A DNA stretch of 64,000 nt, taken from positions 6,200,001-6,264,000 of the forward strand of contig JADJQZ010000001.1 of assembly GCA_016712465.1 (NCBI GenBank), read 5' to 3'. Below the pieces are notes generated by a model. The model searched no databases. It was not told where the DNA came from and saw only the letters and a program-made list of their open reading frames with translations. The translations under genes and the position numbers were made by a program. Shown in pieces: positions 1 through 8,636 of the stretch (the stretch's first letter is position 1; the number at the start of each line of letters is the position of its first letter). The DNA comes from Candidatus Obscuribacter sp. Lineage in GTDB: Bacteria > Cyanobacteriota > Vampirovibrionia > Obscuribacterales > Obscuribacteraceae.

Positions 1-195
1 CCCGGTTTCACCGATTCCAAGTCGAAGAAACAGCTCGATGCCATAACTGCTTCCATTTCTCAAAAGAAGGGGCTCTGCATAGACAACCTGAACGCCAGGC
101 TGGTAATGCTTGAACAGTTGGAAGGGGAAGTGATGAAGCTAAAGCGCCTGCTACTGGAACTTTCCATGGCCGTAAACGGAAGTAAGACCATCTAG
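1..195 (+). CDS. 3' end of a gene; putative coiled-coil C-terminus
   Basis: The frame is open from the first base and ends with TAG at 193-195, giving the last 64 residues of a protein whose start lies outside the window. The visible part is rich in Leu, Lys and Glu with hydrophobic residues spaced as in a short coiled coil (around LVMLEQLEGEVMKLK). It ends exactly where a strong inverted repeat begins, which supports it as a real gene end. The function cannot be told from this fragment. A 63-codon open frame on the opposite strand over the same bases has no ribosome site and is taken as a shadow. Confidence 0.6.
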   Translation, partial: PGFTDSKSKKQLDAITASISQKKGLCIDNLNARLVMLEQLEGEVMKLKRLLLELSMAVNGSKTI

Positions 196-242
196 GCAAA
201 CCTGCCGGAGAAAACAGCGGAGAATTCCGCAGGTTTGCCTAG
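192..242 (+). terminator. hairpin after the first gene
   Basis: A perfect 14-bp inverted repeat (192-205 with 229-242) starts inside the stop codon of the partial gene. No T-run follows, so it may be a terminator aided by Rho or an mRNA-stabilising hairpin. Confidence 0.55.
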
Positions 243-787
243 CTGCGCCAACCGGGGCCGGATAACTGTTTTTCCGGGGAGACTGCCGGTTGCAAGAACG
301 AAACCGCCTCCCCTGCCTGGCTTCAAGAGCCGGTCCGGGGCATTATCAGTGTACCCAAGCAATTCATTAGCGCAAGTTTAATTAACACCCTTACAACTAA
401 ATCCCCAGACACTGGTTCCCAGGGGAGCCTGCCTCTAAGGTAGAGGAGTCATTTTCGCCCTATCTCATAAGGACCCTTAAGCTCCCTTTAAACTCACCAA
501 CCAGCTCATCAGTAGAGATAAAGCCCTGCAAGCAGCCCAGAGAAGCTGTGAGCTGTAAATCATCCCTTTGAGAGCGGCAATGACAAACAACCACAACAGC
601 GTAATGCTCAAAACTAAGGAGGCAAGTATGTTCCTTCAGTTGGCAAAGACGCGGCACGGTGCTGTCTTCTAGCACTTTACCGCGCCGGTCGAAAATCATG
701 TCAGCGCTTTTGAAAAGCGTTCACAGCCGGACACTGTGAGGTTTTCGACCAAAGCTCGGTGGAGTGCTTCCAAAGGAGCACCTCACC
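196..787. other. 592-bp gap, no firm gene
   Basis: After the hairpin at 192-242 nothing firm is visible. One weak minus-strand frame at 460-699 is listed separately. The last 60 bases should hold the promoter and leader of the small gene at 788. Confidence 0.5.
460..699 (-). CDS. possible 79-aa hypothetical protein
   Basis: An ATG-started frame of 79 codons fills part of an otherwise empty region. Its amino-acid mix looks protein-like: a hydrophobic AVVVVCH stretch and a charged N-terminus MIFDRRGKVLED. There is no good Shine-Dalgarno site before the ATG and no recognised motif. It would be divergent from the gene at 788. It is kept only as a weak candidate. Confidence 0.25.
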   Translation of the reverse strand: MIFDRRGKVLEDSTVPRLCQLKEHTCLLSFEHYAVVVVCHCRSQRDDLQLTASLGCLQGFISTDELVGEFKGSLRVLMR

Positions 788-1033
788 ATGTCCAATTCCT
801 ATCGCAAGAACCCCTTCATCGGCAACTGCTCTAACAGCGACAAGCCCGGCAAGGTCAACGCCAACCGCACCCTGCGCACCCACGTGCGTCAGGCTCTGCG
901 CACCTGCGTCGACTTTGAGAATCTGCTTCTCCCCGCCCTGCGCGAGGTGAGCAATGTCTGGGACTTCCCCAAGGACGGCAAGCACCGCCTCAACACTCGC
1001 GGTCCCAACTTCCGCAAGTGGATGCGCAAGTAG
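788..1033 (+). CDS. small basic conserved-type protein, 81 aa
   Basis: The ATG at 788 is preceded by AAGGAG at a spacing of 9, so it is preferred to an upstream in-frame start at 764. The product is short and basic. It starts MSNSYRKNPFIGN and ends with a WDFPKDGKH...RKWMRK segment, which recalls small SYKKNP-type proteins scattered in bacteria and phages; that resemblance is from memory and unproven. Lys is almost always AAG and codons end mostly in C or G, unlike the neighbouring genes. It appears to be a single-gene unit closed by a strong terminator at 1114. Function unknown; a structural or nucleic-acid-binding role would fit its charge. Confidence 0.75.
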   Translation: MSNSYRKNPFIGNCSNSDKPGKVNANRTLRTHVRQALRTCVDFENLLLPALREVSNVWDFPKDGKHRLNTRGPNFRKWMRK

Positions 1034-1113
1034 TCGTTGCCGCTCCCTTTCGGGAGTAGTTAACGGCTGCCTCTGCCTGTCGATGAAGGACCCAACAAGA
1101 ACATAAACACTGG

Positions 1114-1157
1114 CTTCGTACCGGATGGCGCAATCCGCCGGTACGAAGTCTTTTTTC
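1114..1157 (+). terminator. strong intrinsic terminator
   Basis: An 11-bp perfect stem (1114-1124 with 1138-1148) is followed by TCTTTTTT at 1149-1156. It closes the small gene at 788-1033. Confidence 0.88.
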
Positions 1158-1271
1158 TCATTCTAGTGATTCAAATTTTTCGCACGCTTTACTATCTGCT
1201 TTAGTATTACGTGGGATATTTTTTTGACATATTTGGGTCAAAGGCGAAACTATTGGGAAAATCGCACCGAA

Positions 1272-1320
1272 AAGAAAAAGCCCTGGGAACTGAAGAAAAT
1301 ATTCTCCAGCCCCCGGGGAA
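1272..1320 (-). terminator. terminator for the 53-aa membrane protein
   Basis: Read on the minus strand, an imperfect GC-rich stem with an inner 8-bp helix (around 1291-1308) is followed by a T-rich run at 1272-1279. It lies just past the stop of the gene at 1339-1500. Confidence 0.5.
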
Positions 1321-1338
1321 CAGCTGCTGATTTCTCAG

Positions 1339-1500
1339 TTATTTACACGTGCTCGTGGAAACAGGAGTCTTGTCTTTTTTCTCTTTCTTGTCACCGTCTT
1401 TAATACCGGAGTATTCCAGCACAAAAGCAAAGATGATGATCAAAAGCCAGAGCAGAAAAGGAACCACAGTTTCGAAAAAGTATTTCTTGAATCTTTCCAT
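1339..1500 (-). CDS. small single-span membrane protein, 53 aa
   Basis: Starting at the ATG at 1500 gives MERFKKYFFETVV, then one strong hydrophobic segment (about residues 11-28, rich in Leu, Ile and Phe) and a charged Lys/Glu/Asp tail ending in STSTCK. The frame could extend upstream to 1599, but that part looks random and this start gives the usual positive-inside layout. A terminator-like hairpin follows. The ribosome site is weak (CGAG). No family is recognised; it looks like a small inner-membrane protein of unknown role. Confidence 0.55.
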   Translation of the reverse strand: MERFKKYFFETVVPFLLWLLIIIFAFVLEYSGIKDGDKKEKKDKTPVSTSTCK

Positions 1501-1618
1501 GTTTATCTCGTTAGTGCTTTGGTGGATGGTGACTGAGTCGACTGAAAACAGAAGAACACGCACCGGCAACGGAAGCGAAAAGCAAGCCTTACCGGGCATA
1601 GGTAGAGAACAAATGGCA

Positions 1619-2020
1619 TCATTCAGTTTCGGCAGACTCTATGACAAGCAGGTCGACGCTTTCGTATCTGGTACCGGCACCGAGACTCTCGCTCAGGCGC
1701 TCCAGAGCATGCATGGCAGCCTGGCTGAGCACCCAGTGCGTGGTGACCCGGGGAATGACAAGGCGACGGGCACCGGCTGGAAACACCAGATAAAACTGAT
1801 GCTCTTCCTCTACGACCGGAATAATTTGCCACTGGCGCCCGACAAAACTGTGGATGGTCTTATCGATGACTTCCTGGCTGGGTTGAAAAATGGCCGGGAT
1901 GGTGAGAATGCAAAGCCCATGGTCTCGGTAAGCATCAGTCAGCTTTGAGAGCCAGTAAGAGATGAGCACATCGGCGCTCTTACCGATGAAGTTCAGTTCA
2001 TTGGGGGTTGGAATAATCAC
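1619..2020 (-). CDS. hypothetical protein, 133 aa
   Basis: The start is GTG at 2020, preceded by GGAGA about seven bases upstream, and the frame runs to 1619. The product is a soluble, mixed alpha/beta-looking protein (MIIPTPNELNFIGKSADV at the start). There is no signal peptide, membrane segment or known motif. It probably lies upstream of, and in the same direction as, the 53-aa membrane protein, 118 bp away. Function unknown. Confidence 0.65.
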   Translation of the reverse strand: MIIPTPNELNFIGKSADVLISYWLSKLTDAYRDHGLCILTIPAIFQPSQEVIDKTIHSFVGRQWQIIPVVEEEHQFYLVFPAGARRLVIPRVTTHWVLSQAAMHALERLSESLGAGTRYESVDLLVIESAETE

Positions 2021-2428
2021 AAGATTTCTCCAAGGTTGTTGATTGAAAGCCAGAGCAAGCGAGAATGCGGCCCTAACCAGTGCTTGATGAACAAGACTGG
2101 AGCGGGATTGAATGCGGTAAATCTGACTGTCTCTGGTAAAAACCTGAAAATGAATTGGGAAAGAAAAACAGTTAGTCTTAGCAGTCTAAACAAGCCGAAA
2201 ACAATAGGACGAGCTTATTAAGCTCTCAGCCTCAAGGTCTGGCGGCAAACCAGTGCTGGCACTGCCACGAGCGTCCCAACCAAGCGGGCGGAAGCGGCCC
2301 TGAGGCACCCTAAATTAAGGCGCCTGTATTTGTCGGCTGCCCAAAATCTGCCATAACATTTGCGTATAGTCTTGCCCATAACCTCCTTATCTTCAGCCCT
2401 TTTACATGGGAGCCGGGCAAAGCCCTCA
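2021..2428. other. 408-bp divergent intergenic region
   Basis: It separates the minus-strand gene starting at 2020 from the plus-strand gene at 2429. A 61-codon frame at 2036-2221 has no ribosome site and unconvincing composition. Promoters for both flanking genes are expected here, but no consensus stands out. Confidence 0.4.
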
Positions 2429-3529
2429 ATGGACAAGACCGAAAACAAAGCGGCGGACGGAAAAACCGGGGATAACTTCTTCCTGCAGTCTTACGATGCC
2501 CTTTTGCAGGAAGCCATGGATAGACCGCTCTTGACGGCATCCTGTGCGGCCCTTACCGTAGGCACCCTGCTTGTCACCAGAGGGAAACTGGCGTCCCTGA
2601 CCAGGGGCGGCGCCATGGGCGAGACCGGGCTGACGGCCGCTGAACTGACCAACCTCAGCGCAGCCGGTGCGGATCTACTGGGGGCAAGCCGAAAGCACAT
2701 GCCGGAAGCGCTTAAATTTGCCGAGCAGCACCTGGGCCAGGTCAGCGAAGCTCGCCTCATTCACCTGGCCGATCGTACCGGCATAGGCTTGAAACACCTG
2801 GACGGGGGCGCCACCATGCTCTTCCCCGAGAAAATGAGCAGGGGCTCGGTGAAAGCAGTTTCGCAAGCCCGGGACGGGCAGATCTCGCTCTTTCTGAGCG
2901 ATAAGACAACCATGCATCTATCCCCACAACAGCTTCGTTTGACGGTACCCGGCAAGTTAACCATGCAACAAGAAGGTACCACCCTCTCGGCCCTCACCGG
3001 CAGAGGGCAATCCATCAAGATCACAAACCCGGAAGGACGGCTCTGGCAGGGCTCCATCGGCGATACAAACTTAAACGCCCGCCACACCCAGACGGTCAAA
3101 GTGGAACCGGGCTTATGGCTCAATACGGCTTTTATACCGCCCAAGGAAGTGGCCGGTCTCTCCACCAGAGCCCAGGTAGGCGCCTTTCGCGCCGGCAGCA
3201 TCTACTCCCGCAACCAGATCGGCCTGCTCCTCAAAGACGGCACCGCCACGGAAATATCCGGCAGCCTTTACAGCGGCGCCGCTCGTCCCCAATTTTTTCG
3301 CCTCACCAAACAGGCCGCAGCCGGCGGTGAAGCCGATACCGCCACGCGCCTGAGCGTCACATCTTTCACGCGCAATCGCGCCCCGGAACTACAAATTAAA
3401 AGCTTGAGCGGCAAAGGGGAAACCATCCTTGCCACCACTGGCGATACCGGTCTCAATTTCCTGGTGCTCAAGCCACAGCCCGGTCAGACAGCAACTGTCT
3501 TCCGCACCATGAGCGAGTTACTCAAATAG
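2429..3529 (+). CDS. hypothetical protein with one N-terminal hydrophobic segment, 366 aa
   Basis: The frame is open from a TTG at 2360, but the ATG at 2429 (MDKTENKAADGK) gives a more protein-like start. A hydrophobic stretch at about residues 34-50 (LLTASCAALTVGTLLVT) could be a membrane anchor. The rest is Gly/Thr/Ser-rich, probably beta-rich, with no recognised motif. It resembles the many long low-complexity hypothetical proteins elsewhere in the window. Only ten bases separate its stop from the stop of the convergent DUF2071 gene, leaving no room for a terminator. Function unknown. Confidence 0.72.
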   Translation: MDKTENKAADGKTGDNFFLQSYDALLQEAMDRPLLTASCAALTVGTLLVTRGKLASLTRGGAMGETGLTAAELTNLSAAGADLLGASRKHMPEALKFAEQHLGQVSEARLIHLADRTGIGLKHLDGGATMLFPEKMSRGSVKAVSQARDGQISLFLSDKTTMHLSPQQLRLTVPGKLTMQQEGTTLSALTGRGQSIKITNPEGRLWQGSIGDTNLNARHTQTVKVEPGLWLNTAFIPPKEVAGLSTRAQVGAFRAGSIYSRNQIGLLLKDGTATEISGSLYSGAARPQFFRLTKQAAAGGEADTATRLSVTSFTRNRAPELQIKSLSGKGETILATTGDTGLNFLVLKPQPGQTATVFRTMSELLK

Positions 3530-3539
3530 CCCCGGGCTA

Positions 3540-4307
3540 CTAGCAAGCCTGGATGGGCCATTCCACGGTCTCTATGCCTTCCACAAAGTGCAAAAGCGGC
3601 TCACCGGAAAGTTCTAGCCCCAGGGGCGCGGTCATGGTGTTCACCTGGAAGTCGGCCACGGCATCTTGCAGGGGCCAGGGCTTATGGTGAATGTCGCCCC
3701 GATAAACCCGGGAGCCGTGGGTAGTAAAAAGACAATAGCGTTCCGTCAGGAAGTGATCGAGACTTCCTGGCACACTTTTCCAGACCGGTCCCACAGCTTT
3801 GTAGCGAGCCCTCAGGCAGGGAGCGGCAATCTTTTCGGAAGCCTCCTTGCGAAGCGACTGGTAATGAAAATAGCCGTCCGCGCCTTGCTCGATGCGCATT
3901 TCAGCATTGAAATAAGGCAAATGATAAGCCGTGCGCGCCACCCAAACCGCCACCGGATTGCCGGCATCCAGGCTGAAGAAGTACACTCCGGGCTGATCTT
4001 TATAGCGCACATAGGTACGCACATTGAGTTCCGGGAAGGTGGAAAGCCAGGGCATATTCGGGCAGTAGCGCGGGCTGACATCCTCCATCAAGAAGGGCAC
4101 CACGCCTATATAAGCCCGTCCTTCAAAAAGGTCCATTTCAAAGCAGGGCGGCAAAATTTTTCGCATGCTCTCTAAAGGCACGCACCAGTGCGCAAAGAGC
4201 AAATTAGACCAGGTCTGGTTCATGACCCAGGGCCCGGCTGCAAGCGGAAAGGGCCTGTGTGCGGTTTCTAAAAGCGTGGCGGCGAACTTGGCAAACAACA
4301 AGCTCAT
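3540..4307 (-). CDS. DUF2071 (YqjF-like) family protein, 255 aa
   Basis: The sequence has the hallmarks of DUF2071/YqjF proteins, which share the acetoacetate-decarboxylase fold: an N-terminal WSNLLFAHWCVPLESMRKILPP-like block, then FEGRAYIGVVPFLM, an FPELNVRTYV motif, a FFSLDAGNPVAVWVAR strand and a late THGSRVYRGDIHH block. Length (255 aa) suits the family. The start at 4307 has an excellent GGGAGGG ribosome site six bases upstream. It follows the SDR-crotonase fusion by 82 bp on the same strand, so the two are probably co-transcribed. Biochemical function is unproven for this family; a role with a small carbonyl compound or lipid intermediate is inference from the neighbour. Confidence 0.9.
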   Translation of the reverse strand: MSLLFAKFAATLLETAHRPFPLAAGPWVMNQTWSNLLFAHWCVPLESMRKILPPCFEMDLFEGRAYIGVVPFLMEDVSPRYCPNMPWLSTFPELNVRTYVRYKDQPGVYFFSLDAGNPVAVWVARTAYHLPYFNAEMRIEQGADGYFHYQSLRKEASEKIAAPCLRARYKAVGPVWKSVPGSLDHFLTERYCLFTTHGSRVYRGDIHHKPWPLQDAVADFQVNTMTAPLGLELSGEPLLHFVEGIETVEWPIQAC

Positions 4308-4389
4308 CTAATCCCTCCCGGCCCATGTCGCCCAGACCTATGCCGACGATAAAATGATAGCGGCAAAATATGCGGCAGACCCCAGAATT

Positions 4390-6141
4390 TCAGCGCATTT
4401 TGATGCGTTTGACATTCTCCATGACCACCTCCGGTCGAAGATAGAGAGCTTGCAAACGGGCACATTCCTGCAAACTATCACTGACGGTATGACCGCCGTT
4501 GAAATTGAGAGCCTGCTTGCTGGCCGCCATGGCCGAGCTTTCCTTACCGGCCATGCGGGCCGCACATTCTTCGGCCGCTTTCAACATTGACTCTGCATCA
4601 GGGAAAAGCTCACTGACAAAACCACAGTCGAAAGCCCGTTTGCCTGAAAGGCGCTCACCGGTGAAAGCCATTTTGCGCACAAGCCCTTCCGGCATCAGGC
4701 GAGGCAATCTCTGCAAAGTGCCAAGATCTGCCATCAATCCCACATTTATCTCCTCGATGGCAAACTGCGCTTTCTCGGTAGCGAAGCGGAAGTCACAGGC
4801 ACTGACAAGGTCCAAACCGGCACCCAGACAGTAACCATCTACGGCAGCCAGAACCGGAAACTTAGCCTCGCTTAGACTGGTGAGAGCGGCTTGTAAGCGC
4901 AAAATCAGAGCCTGCAAGCGCTCTTTCTCTTTCAAGGTGGAAGCCTTGAGAAAGCCCTCATCGCCCAGCACTGAAAGATCGATACCGGCACAAAAATGTT
5001 TGCCCTGGCCGTGAATGATAAGAGCCCTGCAATCCAGTTCTTCCAGTTGCCGAATCGCCCCGGGCAATTCTTCGAAGAATGTCATAGGCAGACAGTTTAC
5101 CTGGGCGGGACGATTCAACTTGAGCATGCCCACGGAGTTGCGGCAGCTCAGGGAAAAAGTCTGGTATTGACCGATAGCGTCAGCGCCCTCAAGCGCCGCC
5201 TTGTCCTGGTCGGCGCCGATTCGCTCTTTGCCTGCGGCGGCAAGAGCCGGGCGCGGCTGCCCCTGGGCGGCACCGCCCACTATCTGGGGCACGGGCAAGC
5301 GCTCCGGTGCTTTGCCAATGAAGAAATCCGGCATCAGATCGCTCAGGGCGGCACCGGCAACGCAAGAATAGGAAGAGAGGTCGGTGACGCCGCTTTTAGC
5401 CAGAACCTGGGAATCGATGAATAAGTTGCCGGTCACTTCCCGGGACTTCTGGTTGAAGATCCAATAAGCGGCATCGGCAACAATCTCCGGCTTACGGGAG
5501 CGAGCCACGGTCTTGTCGCCCCCTAGAAGATTGCGCACGGCACTGGTATCCACAGCCGTTTCCGGCCACAGCGAGTTGACGGCAATGCCTTCCGCCTCAA
5601 ACTCCTTAGCCATTCCCAGAGTGCACAGACTCATGCCGTATTTGGAAATGGTATAGGCCACATGGTGTGAAAGCCAGCCCGGATCAAGGTTTATGGGTGG
5701 GGAAAGATTAAGAATGTGCCCGTTTTCACTGCGGCGCAGGTAGGGCAGGGCGTACTTGCTGAGCATATAGACGGCTCGCACATTGACACTCTGCATGAGG
5801 TCATAACGCTTCATCTCAGTGGCTTCGGTGCCTGTCAATTGAATAGCGCCGGCATTATTGACCAGGATGTCGATACCGCCAAACTTGGCCACGGCCTGAT
5901 CTATAGCCTCCCGCACCTGACCTTCATCACGCACATCAAGAGGAACTGGCAGGGCTTCGCCGCCCCGCGCCCGAATCTCCTCAGCGGCCGTGTAGATGGT
6001 ACCGGGAAGCTTGCTGTTGGCTTCAACGGTTTTGGCAGCAATGACAATTTTGGCACCGTCGGCGGCAGCTCTGAGAGCAATAGCCAGACCGATACCCCGG
6101 GAAGCACCGGTGACGAACAAAACCTTGTCTTTGAGACTCAT
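4390..6141 (-). CDS. fusion: HSDL2-type short-chain dehydrogenase + dienoyl-CoA isomerase-like crotonase, 583 aa
   Basis: One uninterrupted frame holds two enzymes. Residues 1-265 form an SDR: TGASRGIG at 11-18, NNAG at 95-98, Ser147 and YTISK at 163-167. The long insert ANSKLPGTIYTAAEE and the HILNLSPP block are typical of the HSDL2-like branch. An Ala/Gln-rich linker (about 266-325) leads to a crotonase domain (326-583) with oxyanion-hole segments CAGIDL (384-389) and GYCLGAGLDL (436-445). Asp444, Glu464 and Asp472 have the same spacing (20 and 8) and context (ADxGTLQRLP) as the three catalytic acids of ECH1, the delta3,5-delta2,4-dienoyl-CoA isomerase. Both active sites look intact. Inferred role: oxidation of unsaturated or branched acyl-CoA. 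Start at 6141 with AGGAA upstream. Confidence 0.95.
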   Translation of the reverse strand: MSLKDKVLFVTGASRGIGLAIALRAAADGAKIVIAAKTVEANSKLPGTIYTAAEEIRARGGEALPVPLDVRDEGQVREAIDQAVAKFGGIDILVNNAGAIQLTGTEATEMKRYDLMQSVNVRAVYMLSKYALPYLRRSENGHILNLSPPINLDPGWLSHHVAYTISKYGMSLCTLGMAKEFEAEGIAVNSLWPETAVDTSAVRNLLGGDKTVARSRKPEIVADAAYWIFNQKSREVTGNLFIDSQVLAKSGVTDLSSYSCVAGAALSDLMPDFFIGKAPERLPVPQIVGGAAQGQPRPALAAAGKERIGADQDKAALEGADAIGQYQTFSLSCRNSVGMLKLNRPAQVNCLPMTFFEELPGAIRQLEELDCRALIIHGQGKHFCAGIDLSVLGDEGFLKASTLKEKERLQALILRLQAALTSLSEAKFPVLAAVDGYCLGAGLDLVSACDFRFATEKAQFAIEEINVGLMADLGTLQRLPRLMPEGLVRKMAFTGERLSGKRAFDCGFVSELFPDAESMLKAAEECAARMAGKESSAMAASKQALNFNGGHTVSDSLQECARLQALYLRPEVVMENVKRIKMR

Positions 6142-6521
6142 GACTATTCCTGAAAAAACGTGTTATGGATGCAGGCTAGTTATATCAGCATTACCCCGGC
6201 TGCGTAACTTGCTGAAGATGCACACCCGGCGAGACGCGAACCACACACGTGATCTCAATCACCGTCCCACTGGTCGGGGCTTGAGATCACGCCCCTGAAC
6301 AATTGGCAACCATGCGGCAGGCAAGGGGCTGGAATGGCAAAAGTTGAGAATTTGAAGAAAGCAGCAAGCCCCGGCAAAATTGCAGGGAAAGCCATTGTCT
6401 AAGCCTTTTCCCGGCGCCTGATAACCGGCAGCATCGGAGGCGGGCCATCTCAAGGAGATACACAGGCTAATATCGGCAAGGTATAATTAAGAACCGTCTC
6501 ATATGTCTCGCGGAGAAACCC
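6142..6521. other. 380-bp divergent intergenic region with an inverted repeat
   Basis: It lies between the divergent fusion gene and the DHH gene, so both promoters should be here. A perfect 11-bp inverted repeat is listed separately; no other gene is visible. Confidence 0.5.
6248..6291. repeat. perfect 11-bp inverted repeat
   Basis: CGTGATCTCAA (6248-6258) is matched by TTGAGATCACG (6281-6291) with a 22-bp centre. No T-run follows on either strand. Its place between two divergent promoters suggests a regulator binding site or an RNA hairpin. Confidence 0.6.
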
Positions 6522-7484
6522 ATGTCAAGCTATCAGAATCCAGCCCCGGATACCGTCGCCACCAAGTGCAGACTGGTTACCCGCAGTGACTTCGATGGTC
6601 TGGTCTGTGCCGTGCTGCTCAAGCACCTGAATATGATCGACAACATTCTCTTTGTGCACCCCAAAGACATGCAAGACGGCAAGGTGGAAGTAACCGACCG
6701 CGACATCACCACCAACCTGCCCTATGTGGAAGGCGTACACCTGGCTTTCGACCACCACCTGAGCGAAACCATCAGAAACGTCAACAAGAAAAACAACCAC
6801 ATCATCGACCCCAATGCCAAATCGGCAGCACGAGTGGTTTACGACCACTTCGGCGGCGCCAAAACTTTCCCGGCGCGCTGGAACACCATGATGGAAGAAG
6901 TAGACAAAGCCGACGCCGCCCAGTTCTCGGTAGAAGAGATACTTGAACCGAAAGGCTGGGTCTTGCTCAACTACTTAATGGACCCTCGTACCGGTCTTGG
7001 CCGCTTCCGCAATTTCCGCATCTCGAACTACAACCTGATGATGGATCTCATCGACTACTGCAAAGACCACGACATCGACGACATCATGAAGATGCCCGAT
7101 GTGGTGGAAAGAGTAGAGCTCTATCACGATCAAACCGAACGCTTTAAAGAACAGGTGAAGCGCTGTTCCAGCGTGCACAAAAACCTGATCATTCTCAACC
7201 TCAAAGGCGAAGACGTAATCTACGCCGGCAACCGCTTCATGATCTACGCCCTCTTCCCGCAGTGCAATATCTCCATGCACGTACTCTGGGGTCTGAAGCA
7301 GCAAAACACGGTGTTTGCCATCGGCAAATCCATCATCGATCGTAGCGCTAAAACCAAAATAGGCGAACTCTGTCTTAAGTACGGCGGCGGCGGCCACGAC
7401 AATGCCGGCACCTGCCAGATTGAAAACGAGCGGGCCGATGCCGTCATGAAAGAGCTGATCGAGAAGATCAACGCCGACGGTTAG
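6522..7484 (+). CDS. DHH-family phosphoesterase (exopolyphosphatase/NrnA-like), 320 aa
   Basis: A DHH-superfamily metal-dependent phosphoesterase. The N-terminal domain has SDFDG (residues 22-26) and FDHH (76-79), which bind catalytic divalent metals. The C-terminal DHHA1 domain carries the glycine-rich GGGGHDNAGT motif near residue 290. Such proteins hydrolyse short polyphosphates, nanoRNAs or cyclic dinucleotide products; sequence alone does not choose between them. All metal-binding motifs seen are intact. The start at 6522 has GGAG upstream. It stands alone, convergent with the ABC operon across a shared terminator. Confidence 0.9.
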   Translation: MSSYQNPAPDTVATKCRLVTRSDFDGLVCAVLLKHLNMIDNILFVHPKDMQDGKVEVTDRDITTNLPYVEGVHLAFDHHLSETIRNVNKKNNHIIDPNAKSAARVVYDHFGGAKTFPARWNTMMEEVDKADAAQFSVEEILEPKGWVLLNYLMDPRTGLGRFRNFRISNYNLMMDLIDYCKDHDIDDIMKMPDVVERVELYHDQTERFKEQVKRCSSVHKNLIILNLKGEDVIYAGNRFMIYALFPQCNISMHVLWGLKQQNTVFAIGKSIIDRSAKTKIGELCLKYGGGGHDNAGTCQIENERADAVMKELIEKINADG

Positions 7485-7586
7485 AGAGCTAAGCTAAACC
7501 CACGTTTGAAGCCAATTCCACACCAGCTAATCAGGAAACAGAGCCGACTACTATTACCACTAGTATTAGTAGCCAAACAAAAACCA

Positions 7587-7618
7587 AGCAGGGTGAGAGT
7601 TTTCTTTCCCACCCTGCT
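7587..7618 (-). terminator. bidirectional terminator between DHH gene and ABC operon
   Basis: A perfect 9-bp stem (7587-7595 with 7610-7618) lies between convergent genes. Read on the minus strand it is followed by TGGTTTTTG, so it should end the ABC operon; it may also stop the DHH transcript. Confidence 0.72.
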
Positions 7619-7646
7619 CTTCTCAAAGTTTATGGATTTATTGTTC

Positions 7647-8636
7647 TCATGATTGTCGATAGCGCAGACGATCGACACCCATTGCCGCTAATATTATGAG
7701 CCCCGTCACTATCTCCTGAATCCAGTTGGCCAGACCAATCTGGGTACAACCGGCCCGTAAGACGGCCATCAAGAGTGCACCGATGATAGTGCCGGCCACC
7801 GAGCCGCGCCCACCCTTGAGACTGGCTCCGCCAATCACCACAGCGGCAATGGCATCCAGTTCCAGACCGGAGGCAACTGTAGGATCGCCGACGGTAAGCC
7901 GCGAAAATTGCATCAATCCGGCCAGACCGGCGAAGGCTCCGCAAAGACTGTAAACCCAGAGTTCCACCCGCTCTACGTTGATACCGCAGAGCAAGGCTGT
8001 TTTCACATTGGAACCGACAGCAAAAACATGCAGCCCCAATCTGGAATATCGCAAAAGCACCGTCACCACCACGGCCATGACGAGAAAAAGCCAGACCCCG
8101 CCAGGCACAAGCTGCCAGGCGGAGGTACTATCAAGACGGGCCAGAAGCTCATTGAGCCAGGTCAAAGGAGCATCCACTTTCTGTTCATGGGCCAGGCCTT
8201 TGGCGATGCCCCGCAAGACCAGCAAGCTGACCAGGGTGGCAATAAATGGCACCACCTTGAAGCGGGCTACCATGAAGCCGTTAGCAAGCCCCGAGAGCGC
8301 TCCCACGGCGATACCACCTGTAGCAGCGAGTACTGGGCCGAAGCCGGCGTTCAAGAGCGAAGCTATGACCACCGTAGAAAGTGCCACCACCGAACCGATA
8401 GAAAGGTCGATACCGCCGGCAATGATGACTATGGTCATGCCCAGTGAAACAAGACCGACAATGGTGCTCTGACGAAGGATAAGCTCTAGATTGGCGGCTC
8501 CGGCGAAACTGCTCGGACTGAGCCAGCAAAAGACAAGGTAGACGACTAAGAGCGCCGCCAGAGGTCCAAGTATCTCGCTCCGGCTAAGAACCACAGGTAA
8601 GTTAAGTTTGTTTGTCATTGGCGAAACATCGCTCAT
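7647..8636 (-). CDS. sugar ABC transporter permease (RbsC type), 329 aa
   Basis: A polytopic inner-membrane protein of the BPD_transp_2 family used by ribose, galactose and autoinducer-2 importers. It has 8-10 hydrophobic segments and the family loops GGIDLSIGSVVAL, the NGFMVARFKVVPFIATL segment and VIGGASLKGGRGSVAGTIIGA. Length is normal. Its ATG overlaps the stop of the ATPase gene by four bases (ATGA), indicating translational coupling. It is the last gene of the operon and is followed by a terminator. The substrate cannot be named: family members import pentoses, hexoses, inositol or AI-2. Confidence 0.95.
   Translation of the reverse strand: MSDVSPMTNKLNLPVVLSRSEILGPLAALLVVYLVFCWLSPSSFAGAANLELILRQSTIVGLVSLGMTIVIIAGGIDLSIGSVVALSTVVIASLLNAGFGPVLAATGGIAVGALSGLANGFMVARFKVVPFIATLVSLLVLRGIAKGLAHEQKVDAPLTWLNELLARLDSTSAWQLVPGGVWLFLVMAVVVTVLLRYSRLGLHVFAVGSNVKTALLCGINVERVELWVYSLCGAFAGLAGLMQFSRLTVGDPTVASGLELDAIAAVVIGGASLKGGRGSVAGTIIGALLMAVLRAGCTQIGLANWIQEIVTGLIILAAMGVDRLRYRQS

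Noticed and set aside
2036..2221. 61-codon plus-strand frame
   Set aside because: No ribosome site and no similarity; it lies in a divergent promoter region.
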